A DNA stretch of 64,000 nucleotides from Dyella lutea (GCF_024158035.1 NZ_JAMZEK010000001.1:310001-374000); one strand, 5' to 3'; positions 1 through 9,141 are shown, numbered from the stretch's first letter. The notes: generated by a model not told the origin, from the letters alone. Translations and numbers: made by a program.

Positions 1-836
1 ATTCCGGACCCGGCACCGATCAGCGCGTCGACGACCGCACTCTCGCCAGACCGGTCATAAGGAGCATGCCGGTGCATCAGTGCGTTGCTCCGTTCGAGAT
101 GGGACCAGGCTTGGTCGTAGTCGCCCAGATCGTCGTGGATCTTGAACAGCGCCGATTCGAAGTTGGCCAGCGCGAGACGGTCAACCGGATGGTCCGGCAT
201 GGCCGGCAGGCCCTTGACCAGGCCGCGGATCCGATCGACATGGTCCGCCGCGGTCTGAGGGCGCAGGTGCACCAGCGCTACCGCTGCATCTCCGAAGCGT
301 CGCCATGTACGCAGACATCGCAGCAGCACCTCCTCCGCCTGGCCGACACGTCCGTGGAACTGCAGCAGCATGGCGTAGAGGTAGTGCGCATCCGGCGCCT
401 CAATGCCCTGCCTGACCGACCGTCCGATCAGCGTCAGGGCCTCGCCGAACTCCCCCAGCAGCCAGCGCATGCGCCCCGCTTCGGCAAGGGTCGCCGGAGC
501 GCCGACCTCTTCCCACGAGATGCGGGCCAGACATCCTCGAGCAGCCTGGAGCTCGCCAGCGAAATACAGATGCCGTGCCAGGGTGAGCATCACAGCCGGC
601 TGGGCGGAGGCGAGCTCCGCCGCACGCAACCACTGACCGATTGCACCCCGCAGCCGCCCTCCCGCCATCAGCACGGCGGCCAGATCCGCCCGCACGGCGG
701 CATCCTCCCCACCCTCGCGCAGCACCGCCTCGAGGCTGGATCGGGCCGCGTCCCACTGGCCCAGTTCGACGTGCCGGGCCGCAAGGCGACGGTGCCGCTG
801 CAGCGATATTTCCCGTTGGATGGAGCCAGGTTCCAT
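1..836 (-). CDS. TPR-containing sulfotransferase paralog, N-terminal part (runs off window)
   Basis: This is an open minus-strand frame with no stop between base 836 and base 1, so only about the first 278 residues are visible. They form helical tetratricopeptide-like repeats. The last visible stretch (AWSHLERSNALMHRHAPYD) aligns with the linker before the sulfotransferase domain of the next gene upstream (AWEALSRSKGILRNLNPYD). I therefore infer that a PAPS-dependent sulfotransferase domain lies beyond the window. The ATG at 836 was chosen; the frame is closed upstream at 893-891, which is the stop codon of the neighbouring paralog. No strong ribosome-binding site is seen, so translation may depend on read-through from the gene 55 bases upstream. 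The two genes look like a tandem duplication. Confidence 0.8.
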   Translation of the reverse strand, partial: MEPGSIQREISLQRHRRLAARHVELGQWDAARSSLEAVLREGGEDAAVRADLAAVLMAGGRLRGAIGQWLRAAELASAQPAVMLTLARHLYFAGELQAARGCLARISWEEVGAPATLAEAGRMRWLLGEFGEALTLIGRSVRQGIEAPDAHYLYAMLLQFHGRVGQAEEVLLRCLRTWRRFGDAAVALVHLRPQTAADHVDRIRGLVKGLPAMPDHPVDRLALANFESALFKIHDDLGDYDQAWSHLERSNALMHRHAPYDRSGESAVVDALIGAGSG

Positions 837-890
837 CAATGAGTCCAAGGCGAAGGTGAGCCGTGGTCCGGTTGCGTCTCGATCATCCGC

Positions 891-2516
891 CTACACAGCC
901 GCATCACGGTTTTGGGTGGGTTCGAGCGCTTTTCGAAGCGGCTCGAGATGATCGGCGTAGCGCTTCCATCCGGCAACGCCGCGGCGATTGAGCGGCTCGC
1001 GCACCTGCGCGGCACTCGGTGTCGTCACCGGAAAGGGATTCCGCTCCGGATGCAGGCAGGCGTCGTTGAACGGGAGGCCGCAGTCGTGCATCAGTTCGCG
1101 CAGCACCGACTCGGGATCGGCCACCAGGTCCGCGTAGGAGACCTCGATCATGGCGCCGGGATAGTCCTTCCGCCACGCCTCGACGATGCGCTCGTAGCAG
1201 ACATGGAAGTGGGCGACCCAGGCCAGCTCGTTGCACCAGGGCGACACGTCGCCGAACATCGCGCGGTAATTCGAGAAGCACACGTCCATCGGATCGCGCA
1301 CGAGGTGCAGGATGGGCGCATGGGGCAACGCCCGGCGGATCAGCGGCACCAGCTGAACGTTGATGGGCAGCTTGTCGACGAAATACTTCCGGCCACCCGC
1401 CCGCCAGGCGGTCTGTTCGAGGTAGCGACGTCCGAGTTCGACTGGATCGACCCGGTCCAGCCGCTCGAGCGCCCGGTGCATACCGGCATGGCCGGACGGC
1501 GGCACGTTGGCCAATCGATGCAACTGGCGCAGGAAGTCGTTGATCTCGCCTGCCGGCGCCACGTCGGGGTGCGCGGAGATCATCCGGTCCAGCAGGGTGC
1601 TGCCCGATCGCGGCATGCCCACGATGAAGATCGGCGTCGGCCGGCCGTGCACGTGGCCGGGCTGGAAAGCCGCCGGCTGCACGTGGCGGCGCATCGAGGC
1701 GACGATGTGCCCGGTGATGGCCGATTCGGCCTCCGCGTCATAGGGGTTGAGGTTCCGCAGAATACCCTTGCTGCGGGACAGGGCCTCCCACGCGCCGGAA
1801 ACATCCCCCAGATCGTCAAGTTCCTTCGACAAGGCTGCCTCGAACTGCGCGAGGTTCAGCATGTGGGCGGGTGCTTTCTCCGTGCGCGCATGCAACTCCT
1901 TCAGGCGCATCTGCAGTGCGGTCACGTGATTGCTGCCTGGCGTCTGGCGACGCAGGTTTGCACGCGCCTGGGCCGCCGTCCCGAAGTTGGGCGCCAGCCT
2001 GACGCACTCTTCCAGCAGGCGGTCGGCCGCCCCGGCGTCTCCCCGGAAGTGGCAGAACATTGCATGGAGATGCAACTCGTCGGGTGCGCGTAATCCCGAG
2101 CGGTAGGCACGCTCGATCCATTCGAACGCATGATCGACCTCACCGGTCATCCAGCGCAGGTGAGCGATCGCGGCATGCAGGTGGGCGGTTCCCCGCAGAC
2201 GCTCCAGGCGGTCGATGCATCGGCGGGCGACCTCGACCTCACCATGGAAATTCAGACGCCTTGCCAGCGCGATCAGCGCCGAAGGGTCATCGTCGGAGAT
2301 GCCTGCCGCTTCGACGAGGACCCTGGCCGAGGCATCGAAGTCGCCGGCCTGCAACAGCAGGTGCGCCAGCTGCAATCGCGGCGGATACAGCGTCGGATGG
2401 CCCTGGACGATTCGACGCTGCAGGTCTGCAGCGTCGGCGAAACGTTGATCGTCCTGCAGCGCCTGAATGGTCCGCTGCAGGTCTGCCAGCGGGAGCGATG
2501 ATGGCGAGATCGACAT
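891..2516 (-). CDS. TPR repeat sulfotransferase (Sulfotransfer_3 type)
   Basis: Predicted 541-residue cytoplasmic protein. The N-terminal half (about residues 10-250) is TPR-like. The C-terminal half carries the PAPS-binding loop IVGMPRSGSTLLD (around residue 295) and the 3'-phosphate motif VRDPMDVCFSNYR, typical of the Sulfotransfer_3 family, which moves sulfate from PAPS to an acceptor hydroxyl or tyrosine. The acceptor cannot be told from sequence. An upstream extension to TTG 2600 or ATG 2591 is open, but a promoter-like sequence lies inside it, so ATG 2516 is preferred. The gene lies just beyond the terminator of the Oar-type receptor, and a truncated paralog follows. In my knowledge such receptors often sit beside TPR sulfotransferases in Lysobacterales. 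Confidence 0.87.
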   Translation of the reverse strand: MSISPSSLPLADLQRTIQALQDDQRFADAADLQRRIVQGHPTLYPPRLQLAHLLLQAGDFDASARVLVEAAGISDDDPSALIALARRLNFHGEVEVARRCIDRLERLRGTAHLHAAIAHLRWMTGEVDHAFEWIERAYRSGLRAPDELHLHAMFCHFRGDAGAADRLLEECVRLAPNFGTAAQARANLRRQTPGSNHVTALQMRLKELHARTEKAPAHMLNLAQFEAALSKELDDLGDVSGAWEALSRSKGILRNLNPYDAEAESAITGHIVASMRRHVQPAAFQPGHVHGRPTPIFIVGMPRSGSTLLDRMISAHPDVAPAGEINDFLRQLHRLANVPPSGHAGMHRALERLDRVDPVELGRRYLEQTAWRAGGRKYFVDKLPINVQLVPLIRRALPHAPILHLVRDPMDVCFSNYRAMFGDVSPWCNELAWVAHFHVCYERIVEAWRKDYPGAMIEVSYADLVADPESVLRELMHDCGLPFNDACLHPERNPFPVTTPSAAQVREPLNRRGVAGWKRYADHLEPLRKALEPTQNRDAAV

Positions 2517-2546
2517 GGAATAAGTGGAGGACCGGCAGGAATCCCG

Positions 2547-2574
2547 AGCATAACGCACCCCTTGCGGGACAACG
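2547..2574 (-). promoter_or_regulatory. Candidate promoter for the sulfotransferase pair
   Basis: On the minus strand a -35-like CGTTGT (2574-2569), a 16-base spacer and a -10-like TATGCT (2552-2547) lie about 30 bases before the preferred ATG at 2516 and just after the receptor terminator. The match is moderate. It is used here mainly to argue for the shorter start of the sulfotransferase. Confidence 0.35.
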
Positions 2575-2612
2575 GCACTCACGCCGGGCATGCAACGCAA
2601 GACCTCTTCGGC

Positions 2613-2644
2613 AAAAAAAAGCCACCGACCCGGAGGTCGGTGGC
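2613..2644 (-). terminator. Rho-independent terminator after TonB receptor 1
   Basis: A 10-bp perfect stem, GCCACCGACC (2621-2630) with GGTCGGTGGC (2635-2644), has a 4-base loop and is followed on the minus strand by eight Ts (2620-2613). It lies 27 bases after the receptor stop codon and separates the receptor from the sulfotransferase genes. Confidence 0.93.
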
Positions 2645-2671
2645 TCGCTTGGGCGGAACAGCCTTGCGCTA

Positions 2672-5600
2672 TCAGTAGTCGTAGGACACCGACAGACGCA
2701 TGTAGCGCGGCTGCTGGAAGTAAATGCCCATGCCGTAGGTGTTGCTGATCACGTGGTTACCCGCTTCACCCACCGGATCGGTCTGGATCGCCTTCTGCTC
2801 GTTCAGCACGTTGTAGATGTCGAACTTGAAGGCGAGCTTCTGGTTGGCAAAATCCGGGGCGTAGCGGACACCCAGGTTGATGGTCTTGGTCCACGGGGTG
2901 TGGCCCGGATCGCCCGGATGGACGATCTTGCCGGAACACCAGTGGTAGTTGCCGCCACCACCCTGGTTGTAGCCGGTCGGATCGCCGTCGGCGTTGGGGC
3001 CGTAGTAGCCCAGGCACTCCTTGGGCGTACCGGACTGGATCAGCGCGGTGGCCGATACCAGCCACTCGGGGGTGAACATGTAAGCACCGCGGAAACGCAG
3101 CGAGTGCTTGCGGTTGTTGATCAGCTCACCGTCCTGGCCCTGCATCAGCTGCCAGGAGTCCCAGTCTTCCGTCTTCGACACGTCGGCCTGGCCGAAGTCC
3201 GAACGCACCTGGCCCTCGGTGTTGCCGATGCCGTGGGAGTAGGTGTAGTCGACGCGACCCATCCACTTGCCGTCGAACGGGTGCTCCAGGTACAGGTCCA
3301 GCGAGGTGATCTGACGCTTCACACCCTTCAGGTAACCCCAGTCCTGCTGGTTCATCTTCACGATGACCGAGCCGGTGCCGTCGTCGCGGGTAACCAGCAG
3401 GTCGTTGGTCAGGCCCGGATTGATCAGGCGGCAGTAGGCGGCGCCATAGAGCGAGTCGTAGTACTGGTTCGGATCCAGACCCATCTTGGTCATCTTGGCC
3501 GCGATCTGGCCCGGCGAGCACTCGTCGTCGATGGCCGTCTTCAGGTCGCGATAGGTGAGCTTGGCACCGTAGGTCCACTTGTCGTTGAGCTGCTTGTCGA
3601 AGCCAACGATGTACTCGTCGAGATACTGCGCCTTCAGGTTGCGCGCGGTCACCTGTTTCGGATCCTTCGCGCCGCCGGTCTCGCCGTCGGGCGAAATCGG
3701 ACCCTTGTACTGGGTGAGGCCCGTCGGAATGCCGTTGGCATCGATGCCGGTGTAATCGTAGTAGGTATACAGGAGGGTCGAGCGGGTCGCTGCACGCTCA
3801 GCCGCATTGTTCGGCAGGGCCAGATAGTAACGACCGGCATTGCCGTACACCTTGAACGACGAGTCACCGTTCACGTCCCAGCTCACACCCAGGCGAGGCT
3901 CCCACTGGTTCTTCTCATCCACGAACGCCTGGTGCAGGTCGTTGTAGTTGGTGAACCGGTCGTTGCGCAGGCCGAGGTTCAACTGCACGTTCTGCGAAAC
4001 CTGCCAGACGTCCTGGAAGTAGTACGCCTTCTGCGACAGCGACATGCTTGCCAGCTTGGCGAAGTGGATCTGGCGAGCGATGTAGTGCGTGCTGCCATCA
4101 TCGTTCTGGCCGGTGGTGTAGCTCCAGTAGTAGCCGTTGGCGGCGTTGAACGGATCGGAGATGCTGGCGTTCGGACCGCTGGCGTAGGTGCCTTGGTCGT
4201 GTGCCTTGTAGTACTGGTTGTCGATACCGACGCTGAGGTCGTGGTCGCCCAGGCGGTAATCGAAGTCAACGCGCAAGCCGCGGGTATCGGATGTGGCATC
4301 GATCGCGCTCAGGCTGGTTACCGTCTGCGCATTGCGGATCTGCTGGCCGCCCGTGTACGCGGGATTCTGGTACTGGGCGCGGGAGATGAACGGCAGGTCG
4401 CTCAGCGCGCCGTAGATCGTCGGGTTCGTGAAGTGGCCCTTGCCGTACTCCACGCTCAGCGTGCCGTTGTCACCGATATAGCTGGTGTACTTGCCGATGT
4501 AGAACGTGGCGGTGTCTTTGGTGCGGTTGCTCGGCTGGACGAAGCTACCCGTGGACAACGTGGTGTAATCGTAGTTGTACAGCGAGCCACCGCCATTGTC
4601 CTGGCGATCCTGCAGGGTGGTCAGCTCGAGGACGTTGTTCTCGTTGATGTTCCAGTCCAGCTTGCCGTAGATCTTGTTTTCCTTGTTCGTGTAGAACGAT
4701 TCACGGCCGTTGTCGAGGTTGCCAACGTTGGTGCCCTTTTCCTTGGTCTGCTCGGCCGACAGGAACATGTACAGCTTGTCCTTGATCAGCGGACCGCCCA
4801 CGTAGCCGGAGTAGATCGTCTGCCAGCTCTTGTTCTTGCTGCGATCCCAGTAGAGGGTCCCCGGCGCGCTGGGGTCGGCCAACTTGAAGGCCTTGCCGTC
4901 CGGCGTCGGTCCCGGAATGGTCGGGTGGCCGTAATAGACGTCCTTGCCGCCCGACGAGAGATACTTCGGCGCCCAGGCGATCTGGCCACCGAAGTGCCAC
5001 TCGTTGGTGCCGCGCTTGCCGATCTGGTTGATCACGCCGCCGTCGGAACGACCGTACTTGGCGCTATAGCCGCCAGTCAGGGTCTGCTGCTGGTCGATCG
5101 AGCCGTAGGGCAGCGAGAAGCCACCGATGTTGCGGTACGGCTCGCCGGTGTTGTAGCCGTTGATGTAGTACGCGTTCTCGGAAACGCTTGAGCCGCCGAA
5201 CGAGACGGCGTTGCCGAAGTAGCCGCTACCCTGGACGGTACCCGGCGCGAGCAGTGCGATCGACTCGGCGCTGCGGCCGACCGGCAGCTGCTGCAGATCC
5301 TTCGAGGTGATGATGGTGCTCGAGGTCACGCTCGATACGTCGATGGTCGGCAGCGCGCTGGCGACGACCTGCACCGCGCTCAGGTCCTGCGCATTCTGGC
5401 TGCTGGCGAACGGCACTTCGGTACCGCCGCCGACCGTCACGTTGACGTTGTCGCTGGTGGACACCACCTGGCCGTCCTTGAGCAGCGAGACGGTGTACTT
5501 GCCGACCGGCAGGTTGCTCGCCGAATAGCGACCGGAAGAGTCGACCGGCACCGTGCGGGTGGCACCATTGGAGACGTTGACCACCTTGACGGACTCGCCC

Positions 5601-5752
5601 GAGGCGACCGGAGCGGTGCCGAAGATGGAGCCAGTGGTGGACTGGGCAATCGCGGCCGTCGAAGTGAGGCCCATACCGATTGCGAGCGCGAGCGCCAGCG
5701 CGTTGTGCCGGGGGGTGAGCCCCTGCAGGGAATTACGCTTGTGAAGTGCCAT
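2672..5752 (-). CDS. Oar-type TonB-dependent receptor
   Basis: A 1026-residue outer-membrane receptor. It has a signal peptide (basic start, hydrophobic stretch, cleavage near AIAQS around residue 37), a carboxypeptidase-regulatory-like beta-sandwich (about 40-115), a plug domain (about 130-250) and a 22-strand-type barrel ending in aromatic SVSYDY. This is the Oar family, whose members import large or unusual substrates with energy from TonB; the substrate here is unknown. The ATG at 5752 follows GGGGAG at a usual distance. The promoter at 5942-5970 would give a leader of about 180 bases, and a terminator lies at 2613-2644. Two M16 peptidase genes are divergent on the other side of the intergenic region, a combination that recalls protease-coupled receptors such as FusA/FusC. 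Confidence 0.93.
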   Translation of the reverse strand: MALHKRNSLQGLTPRHNALALALAIGMGLTSTAAIAQSTTGSIFGTAPVASGESVKVVNVSNGATRTVPVDSSGRYSASNLPVGKYTVSLLKDGQVVSTSDNVNVTVGGGTEVPFASSQNAQDLSAVQVVASALPTIDVSSVTSSTIITSKDLQQLPVGRSAESIALLAPGTVQGSGYFGNAVSFGGSSVSENAYYINGYNTGEPYRNIGGFSLPYGSIDQQQTLTGGYSAKYGRSDGGVINQIGKRGTNEWHFGGQIAWAPKYLSSGGKDVYYGHPTIPGPTPDGKAFKLADPSAPGTLYWDRSKNKSWQTIYSGYVGGPLIKDKLYMFLSAEQTKEKGTNVGNLDNGRESFYTNKENKIYGKLDWNINENNVLELTTLQDRQDNGGGSLYNYDYTTLSTGSFVQPSNRTKDTATFYIGKYTSYIGDNGTLSVEYGKGHFTNPTIYGALSDLPFISRAQYQNPAYTGGQQIRNAQTVTSLSAIDATSDTRGLRVDFDYRLGDHDLSVGIDNQYYKAHDQGTYASGPNASISDPFNAANGYYWSYTTGQNDDGSTHYIARQIHFAKLASMSLSQKAYYFQDVWQVSQNVQLNLGLRNDRFTNYNDLHQAFVDEKNQWEPRLGVSWDVNGDSSFKVYGNAGRYYLALPNNAAERAATRSTLLYTYYDYTGIDANGIPTGLTQYKGPISPDGETGGAKDPKQVTARNLKAQYLDEYIVGFDKQLNDKWTYGAKLTYRDLKTAIDDECSPGQIAAKMTKMGLDPNQYYDSLYGAAYCRLINPGLTNDLLVTRDDGTGSVIVKMNQQDWGYLKGVKRQITSLDLYLEHPFDGKWMGRVDYTYSHGIGNTEGQVRSDFGQADVSKTEDWDSWQLMQGQDGELINNRKHSLRFRGAYMFTPEWLVSATALIQSGTPKECLGYYGPNADGDPTGYNQGGGGNYHWCSGKIVHPGDPGHTPWTKTINLGVRYAPDFANQKLAFKFDIYNVLNEQKAIQTDPVGEAGNHVISNTYGMGIYFQQPRYMRLSVSYDY

Positions 5753-5935
5753 GTTTTGCTGATCTCCCCAGATCTGCCCAAACGGGCTGAGAAAAATTCG
5801 GACGCTCGTAATTGGCGACCGGCTTTGAACCTCCTTTCGGTGTTAGGCATCCGATGCATACCGGGCTCTCGCGAGGAACCGCGCAGACATCCCGTCTTGA
5901 GACTTTCCCCTGGGTGGTCCCCTGAGCCCGACCAC
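5753..5935 (-). other. Long 5' leader of TonB receptor 1
   Basis: From the predicted start point near 5935 to the ATG at 5752 there are about 180 untranslated bases. The stretch holds a consensus AAAGGAGG (5837-5830) that is not followed by a start codon within 15 bases, and short hairpins such as GCATCGGATGC. I do not recognise a known riboswitch. It may be a structured regulatory leader, or simply a long untranslated region. Confidence 0.4.
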
Positions 5936-5941
5936 CGCTCG

Positions 5942-5970
5942 AACCTACGACGGCCTCCTGGCAGTGTCAA
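5942..5970 (-). promoter_or_regulatory. Sigma-70-type promoter for TonB receptor 1
   Basis: On the minus strand there is a perfect -35 TTGACA (5970-5965), a 17-base spacer and a -10 TAGGTT (5947-5942). This is among the best promoter matches in the window. No similarly good promoter was found for the divergent M16 genes in 5971-6179. Confidence 0.75.
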
Positions 5971-6179
5971 CAATTTCTTAGCAACTGCCAAAAGGCGCTG
6001 GTTTCGGCAATTTCCGAGCCGGCGCAGTCACATTCGCCCGCATGCGATGGTGATGAGAGGGAGCCTCTCAACAGGCATGCGACGAGGGATGGATGGAAGC
6101 CGTCTCCCAAAGGTCACGTGCCTGCACGCGGCCCGGGCTTGCTAACGTGGATGGATCATCCGGGAAAGGAGATCCGCCC

Positions 6180-7565
6180 ATGCACCCTCGTCTACGGGCC
6201 GCCGTCCGGCTCGTGCCCCTCTTGCTGCTGACTGCTGGCACCACGCCAGCCCTGCACGCGGCCGAACTCGTTGCGCCACCGATTCGGTACCACGAGCACA
6301 CCCTGGCCAACGGCCTGCAGGTGATCAGCGTGGAGGACCACGCCAGCCCCACCGTCACCGTGCAGGTCTGGTATCACGTCGGCTCGAAGGACGACCCGGC
6401 CGGCCGGTCCGGCTTCGCCCATCTGTTCGAACACCTGATGTTCAAGAGCACGGCGCATATGCACGCCGAGGAAATGGACCGGCTGACCGAGGACGTCGGC
6501 GGCGCCAACAACGCCTCCACCGGCGACGACATCACCAACTACTTCGAGGTGATTCCGGCCAACTACCTGCGCACGCTGTTGTGGGCGGAGGCCGAACGCC
6601 TGTCCAACCTCAACGTCGACGAGAAGAACTTCACCTCCGAGCGCGCGGTAGTGGAGGAGGAGTACCGCCAGAGCGTGCTGGCCAATCCCTACGGCAAGCT
6701 GTTCAACGCGATCGATCCGCACTCGTACACCGTGCATCCATACCAGCGGCCAACCATCGGCAGCATCAAGGACCTGGAAGCCGCCTCGCTGGCCGACGTG
6801 ATCGCCTTCCACAAGACGTTCTACCGACCGGACAACGCCACCCTGATCGTCGCCGGGGACTTCGACCAGAAGGAGCTCGACACCTGGGTGGACGACTATT
6901 TCGGCGGGATCCCGAAGCCTTCCACACCCGTGCCGCAGGTCACCGCACAGGAGCCGGCGCGCACCGCCGACAGGCGCTACACCGAGACCAGCCCCACCGC
7001 GCCGCTGCCGGCGATCGCAATGACCTGGTTGATCCCACCGGCGCGCTCGTCCGACACCATCCCGCTGCAGGTTGCCGCAGCACTGCTGTCGCAGGGTGAT
7101 TCCTCGCGGCTTTACCAGGCGCTGGTGTACCGCACGCAGATCGCCCAGCAGGCGGGTGCGGAGGTCGATGGGCGGGTGGGTCCCGGCCTGTTCACCGCCT
7201 ACGCCATTCTGGCCAGCGGGCATCAGCCGGCCGAGGCAGAAAAAGTGCTGCGCGACGAGATCGCCCGGCTCGCCGACCAGCCGATCCCGGAGGCCGAGCT
7301 GGCCAAGGTGAAGACCCAGTTGCTCACCGGGGAGCTGGAGCGGCGCCAGACGCCGATGGGTCTGGCTTTCGCGCTGGGCCAGGCGACCCTGACCGAAGGT
7401 GACCCGGCCCGGGTCAACACGGATCTGGCTGCGCTGCAGAAGGTATCGGCCGCCGACGTGCAGCGGGTGCTGCACCAGTACGTGACTGGCGCACACAGCG
7501 TGACCATCGATTATCTGCCGCAGCCGAAAGCTGTGCCGGCCAACCGCCAGGGAGCGACGAAATGA
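6180..7565 (+). CDS. M16 family zinc peptidase, catalytic subunit
   Basis: A 461-residue secreted or periplasmic protein of the pitrilysin/M16 family. The signal peptide covers about residues 1-27 (hydrophobic LVPLLLLTAG, Ala-rich cleavage region). The inverted zinc motif HLFEH lies in GFAHLFEHLMF, and the downstream glutamate is in AVVEEEYRQ, so this subunit should be catalytic. The ATG at 6180 is preceded by AAGGAG (6166-6171) at 8 bases; the frame is open further upstream to 6093 but without a site. The stop overlaps the next gene's start (ATGA, 7562-7565). M16 enzymes of this size work as two-gene heterodimers that degrade peptides. Confidence 0.92.
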   Translation: MHPRLRAAVRLVPLLLLTAGTTPALHAAELVAPPIRYHEHTLANGLQVISVEDHASPTVTVQVWYHVGSKDDPAGRSGFAHLFEHLMFKSTAHMHAEEMDRLTEDVGGANNASTGDDITNYFEVIPANYLRTLLWAEAERLSNLNVDEKNFTSERAVVEEEYRQSVLANPYGKLFNAIDPHSYTVHPYQRPTIGSIKDLEAASLADVIAFHKTFYRPDNATLIVAGDFDQKELDTWVDDYFGGIPKPSTPVPQVTAQEPARTADRRYTETSPTAPLPAIAMTWLIPPARSSDTIPLQVAAALLSQGDSSRLYQALVYRTQIAQQAGAEVDGRVGPGLFTAYAILASGHQPAEAEKVLRDEIARLADQPIPEAELAKVKTQLLTGELERRQTPMGLAFALGQATLTEGDPARVNTDLAALQKVSAADVQRVLHQYVTGAHSVTIDYLPQPKAVPANRQGATK

Positions 7566-9037
7566 GCCGAGCCATCCACCGCCTTGCCCTCGCCGCGCTG
7601 ATCACCGCCAGCTTTGCCTGCCGCGTCGCGGCGGCCGACTTCCCCACCACGCCACCGGCGCCGGGGCCCGCGCCAGCGCTGCACATTCCCTCGCCGGTAC
7701 GCCAGATCCTGCCGAACGGTCTGGAGGTCATCAGCGTGCGACGCGCCGACCTGCCGCTGGTCACCGCCCGCCTGCTGATCCGCCGCGGCGGGGAGATGGA
7801 TCCCCCGAAGCTCGCGGGCCTGGCCAGTCTGACCGCCAATCTGCTGACCAAGGGCGCGGCGGGCAGGACCGCGCCGCAGATCGCCGCCGATGCCGAGGCA
7901 CTGGGCGGCTCGCTCGACGCCTATGCCGGCTGGGACCAGAGCAGCGTGGGCATCACCGTCACCACCCCCAAGATCGACGCCGCGCTGGCCCTGCTGGCGG
8001 ACGTGGTGCGCCAGCCGACCTTCGCGCCGGACGAGCTCGCGCGCGCGCGCAAGCAGGCCGCCGACGATCTGGAACTGCTGCTCAGCCAGCCCACCGCGCT
8101 GGCTTCGCTGGCCTCGTCCCGCGCGGTGTTCGGCGAGGGTGCTTACGGGCATCCACGTGGCGGCACGCCCGAGTCGCTCAAGCGGATCACCCGCGCCGAC
8201 GTGCTCAAGCTGCACGAAGAGCTTTATCGGCCGGACAACGCGATCCTGGTGATGACTGGCGACATCACCCCCGAGCAGGCATTGGCGCTGGCGCAGCGAC
8301 GCTTCGGCGACTGGGCGAAGCCCGCCTCCGCGCTGCCGCCCCTGCCGGCGGCCAACGGCCACCCGACGCTACCGGCATTGCTGGTGATCGACCAGCCAGG
8401 CGGTGGCCAGGCTGGCGTGGTGGCCGCTCACGCCGCACCGCGCCGCGACGATGCGCGGTTCTACGTGGGCACGGTAGCCAACGCGGTACTCGGGGGCTCC
8501 TACTCGGCCCGACTCAACGAAGAGATCCGCATCAAGCGCGGCCTCTCCTACGGGGCCAACAGCAGTTTCGATCCGCGCCGCGATGGGGGCCTGTGGCTGG
8601 CCTCGGCACAGACCAAGAATCCCTCCGCGGTGCAGGTCGTGCAGCTGATGCAGGGTGAGTTCGACCGGCTCGGCAAGACCCCGGTGGCGGCCGCCGAACT
8701 GGCCGCGCGCAAGGCCACCCTGGTGGGAGCCTACGGTCGCAGCCTGGAGACCACCGCCGGACTGGCCCGCCGCGTCGGCGAGCTGGCGGTGTACGGGGTG
8801 GATCTCGACGAGGTCGGACGGTACGTCGATGCGGTGGAGGCGGTCACGCCTGCGCAGATCGAAGACTATGCCCGCGCGTACCTGGGTCCGACGGGACGCC
8901 ATGTCGTGGTGGTCGGGGATGCATCGGTGTTCGCCGCAGCGATGCACCGGGCCTATCCGCAAAGCCGGCAGATCAGCAAAAAATTGCTCGATCTGGACAA
9001 CGCGAACCTGGAAGCATCGGGGCACGGTTCGCACTAG
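7562..9037 (+). CDS. M16 family peptidase, non-catalytic partner subunit
   Basis: A 491-residue protein with a signal peptide (about residues 1-24) and the M16 fold throughout (for example GGSYSARLNEEIRIKRGLSYG in the C-terminal half, typical of the family). At the place where the zinc motif should be it reads LASLTANLL, so the HXXEH ligands are absent. It is probably the substrate-holding partner of the preceding active subunit. Translation is coupled to that gene through a 4-base ATGA overlap, which fits equal production of both halves. A rho-independent terminator follows at 9063-9092. Confidence 0.9.
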   Translation: MSRAIHRLALAALITASFACRVAAADFPTTPPAPGPAPALHIPSPVRQILPNGLEVISVRRADLPLVTARLLIRRGGEMDPPKLAGLASLTANLLTKGAAGRTAPQIAADAEALGGSLDAYAGWDQSSVGITVTTPKIDAALALLADVVRQPTFAPDELARARKQAADDLELLLSQPTALASLASSRAVFGEGAYGHPRGGTPESLKRITRADVLKLHEELYRPDNAILVMTGDITPEQALALAQRRFGDWAKPASALPPLPAANGHPTLPALLVIDQPGGGQAGVVAAHAAPRRDDARFYVGTVANAVLGGSYSARLNEEIRIKRGLSYGANSSFDPRRDGGLWLASAQTKNPSAVQVVQLMQGEFDRLGKTPVAAAELAARKATLVGAYGRSLETTAGLARRVGELAVYGVDLDEVGRYVDAVEAVTPAQIEDYARAYLGPTGRHVVVVGDASVFAAAMHRAYPQSRQISKKLLDLDNANLEASGHGSH

Positions 9038-9062
9038 ATCCCGCGCCAGCAACAGCCTCCCG

Positions 9063-9092
9063 GGCCCGGGCGAGTGATCGCCCGGGCCTTTT
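9063..9092 (+). terminator. Rho-independent terminator after the M16 pair
   Basis: A perfect 10-bp stem, GGCCCGGGCG (9063-9072) with CGCCCGGGCC (9079-9088), has a 6-base loop and is followed by TTTT. Confidence 0.88.
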
Positions 9093-9141
9093 CGTTGCCC
9101 CGCGTGAACGCTCTGTCCATCAGTTCGCCAGGGGAAATGCA

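Noticed and set aside
2060-5191. Very long open frame on the plus strand (over 1000 codons) opposite TonB receptor 1
   Set aside because: Its product is an Arg/Val/Leu-rich sequence without a domain, an artefact of GC-rich codon usage on the other strand. The receptor frame has clear domains, signal peptide, promoter and terminator.
5830-5837. A leader peptide gene after AAAGGAGG in the receptor leader
   Set aside because: No ATG, GTG or TTG is present at a usable distance after the site.
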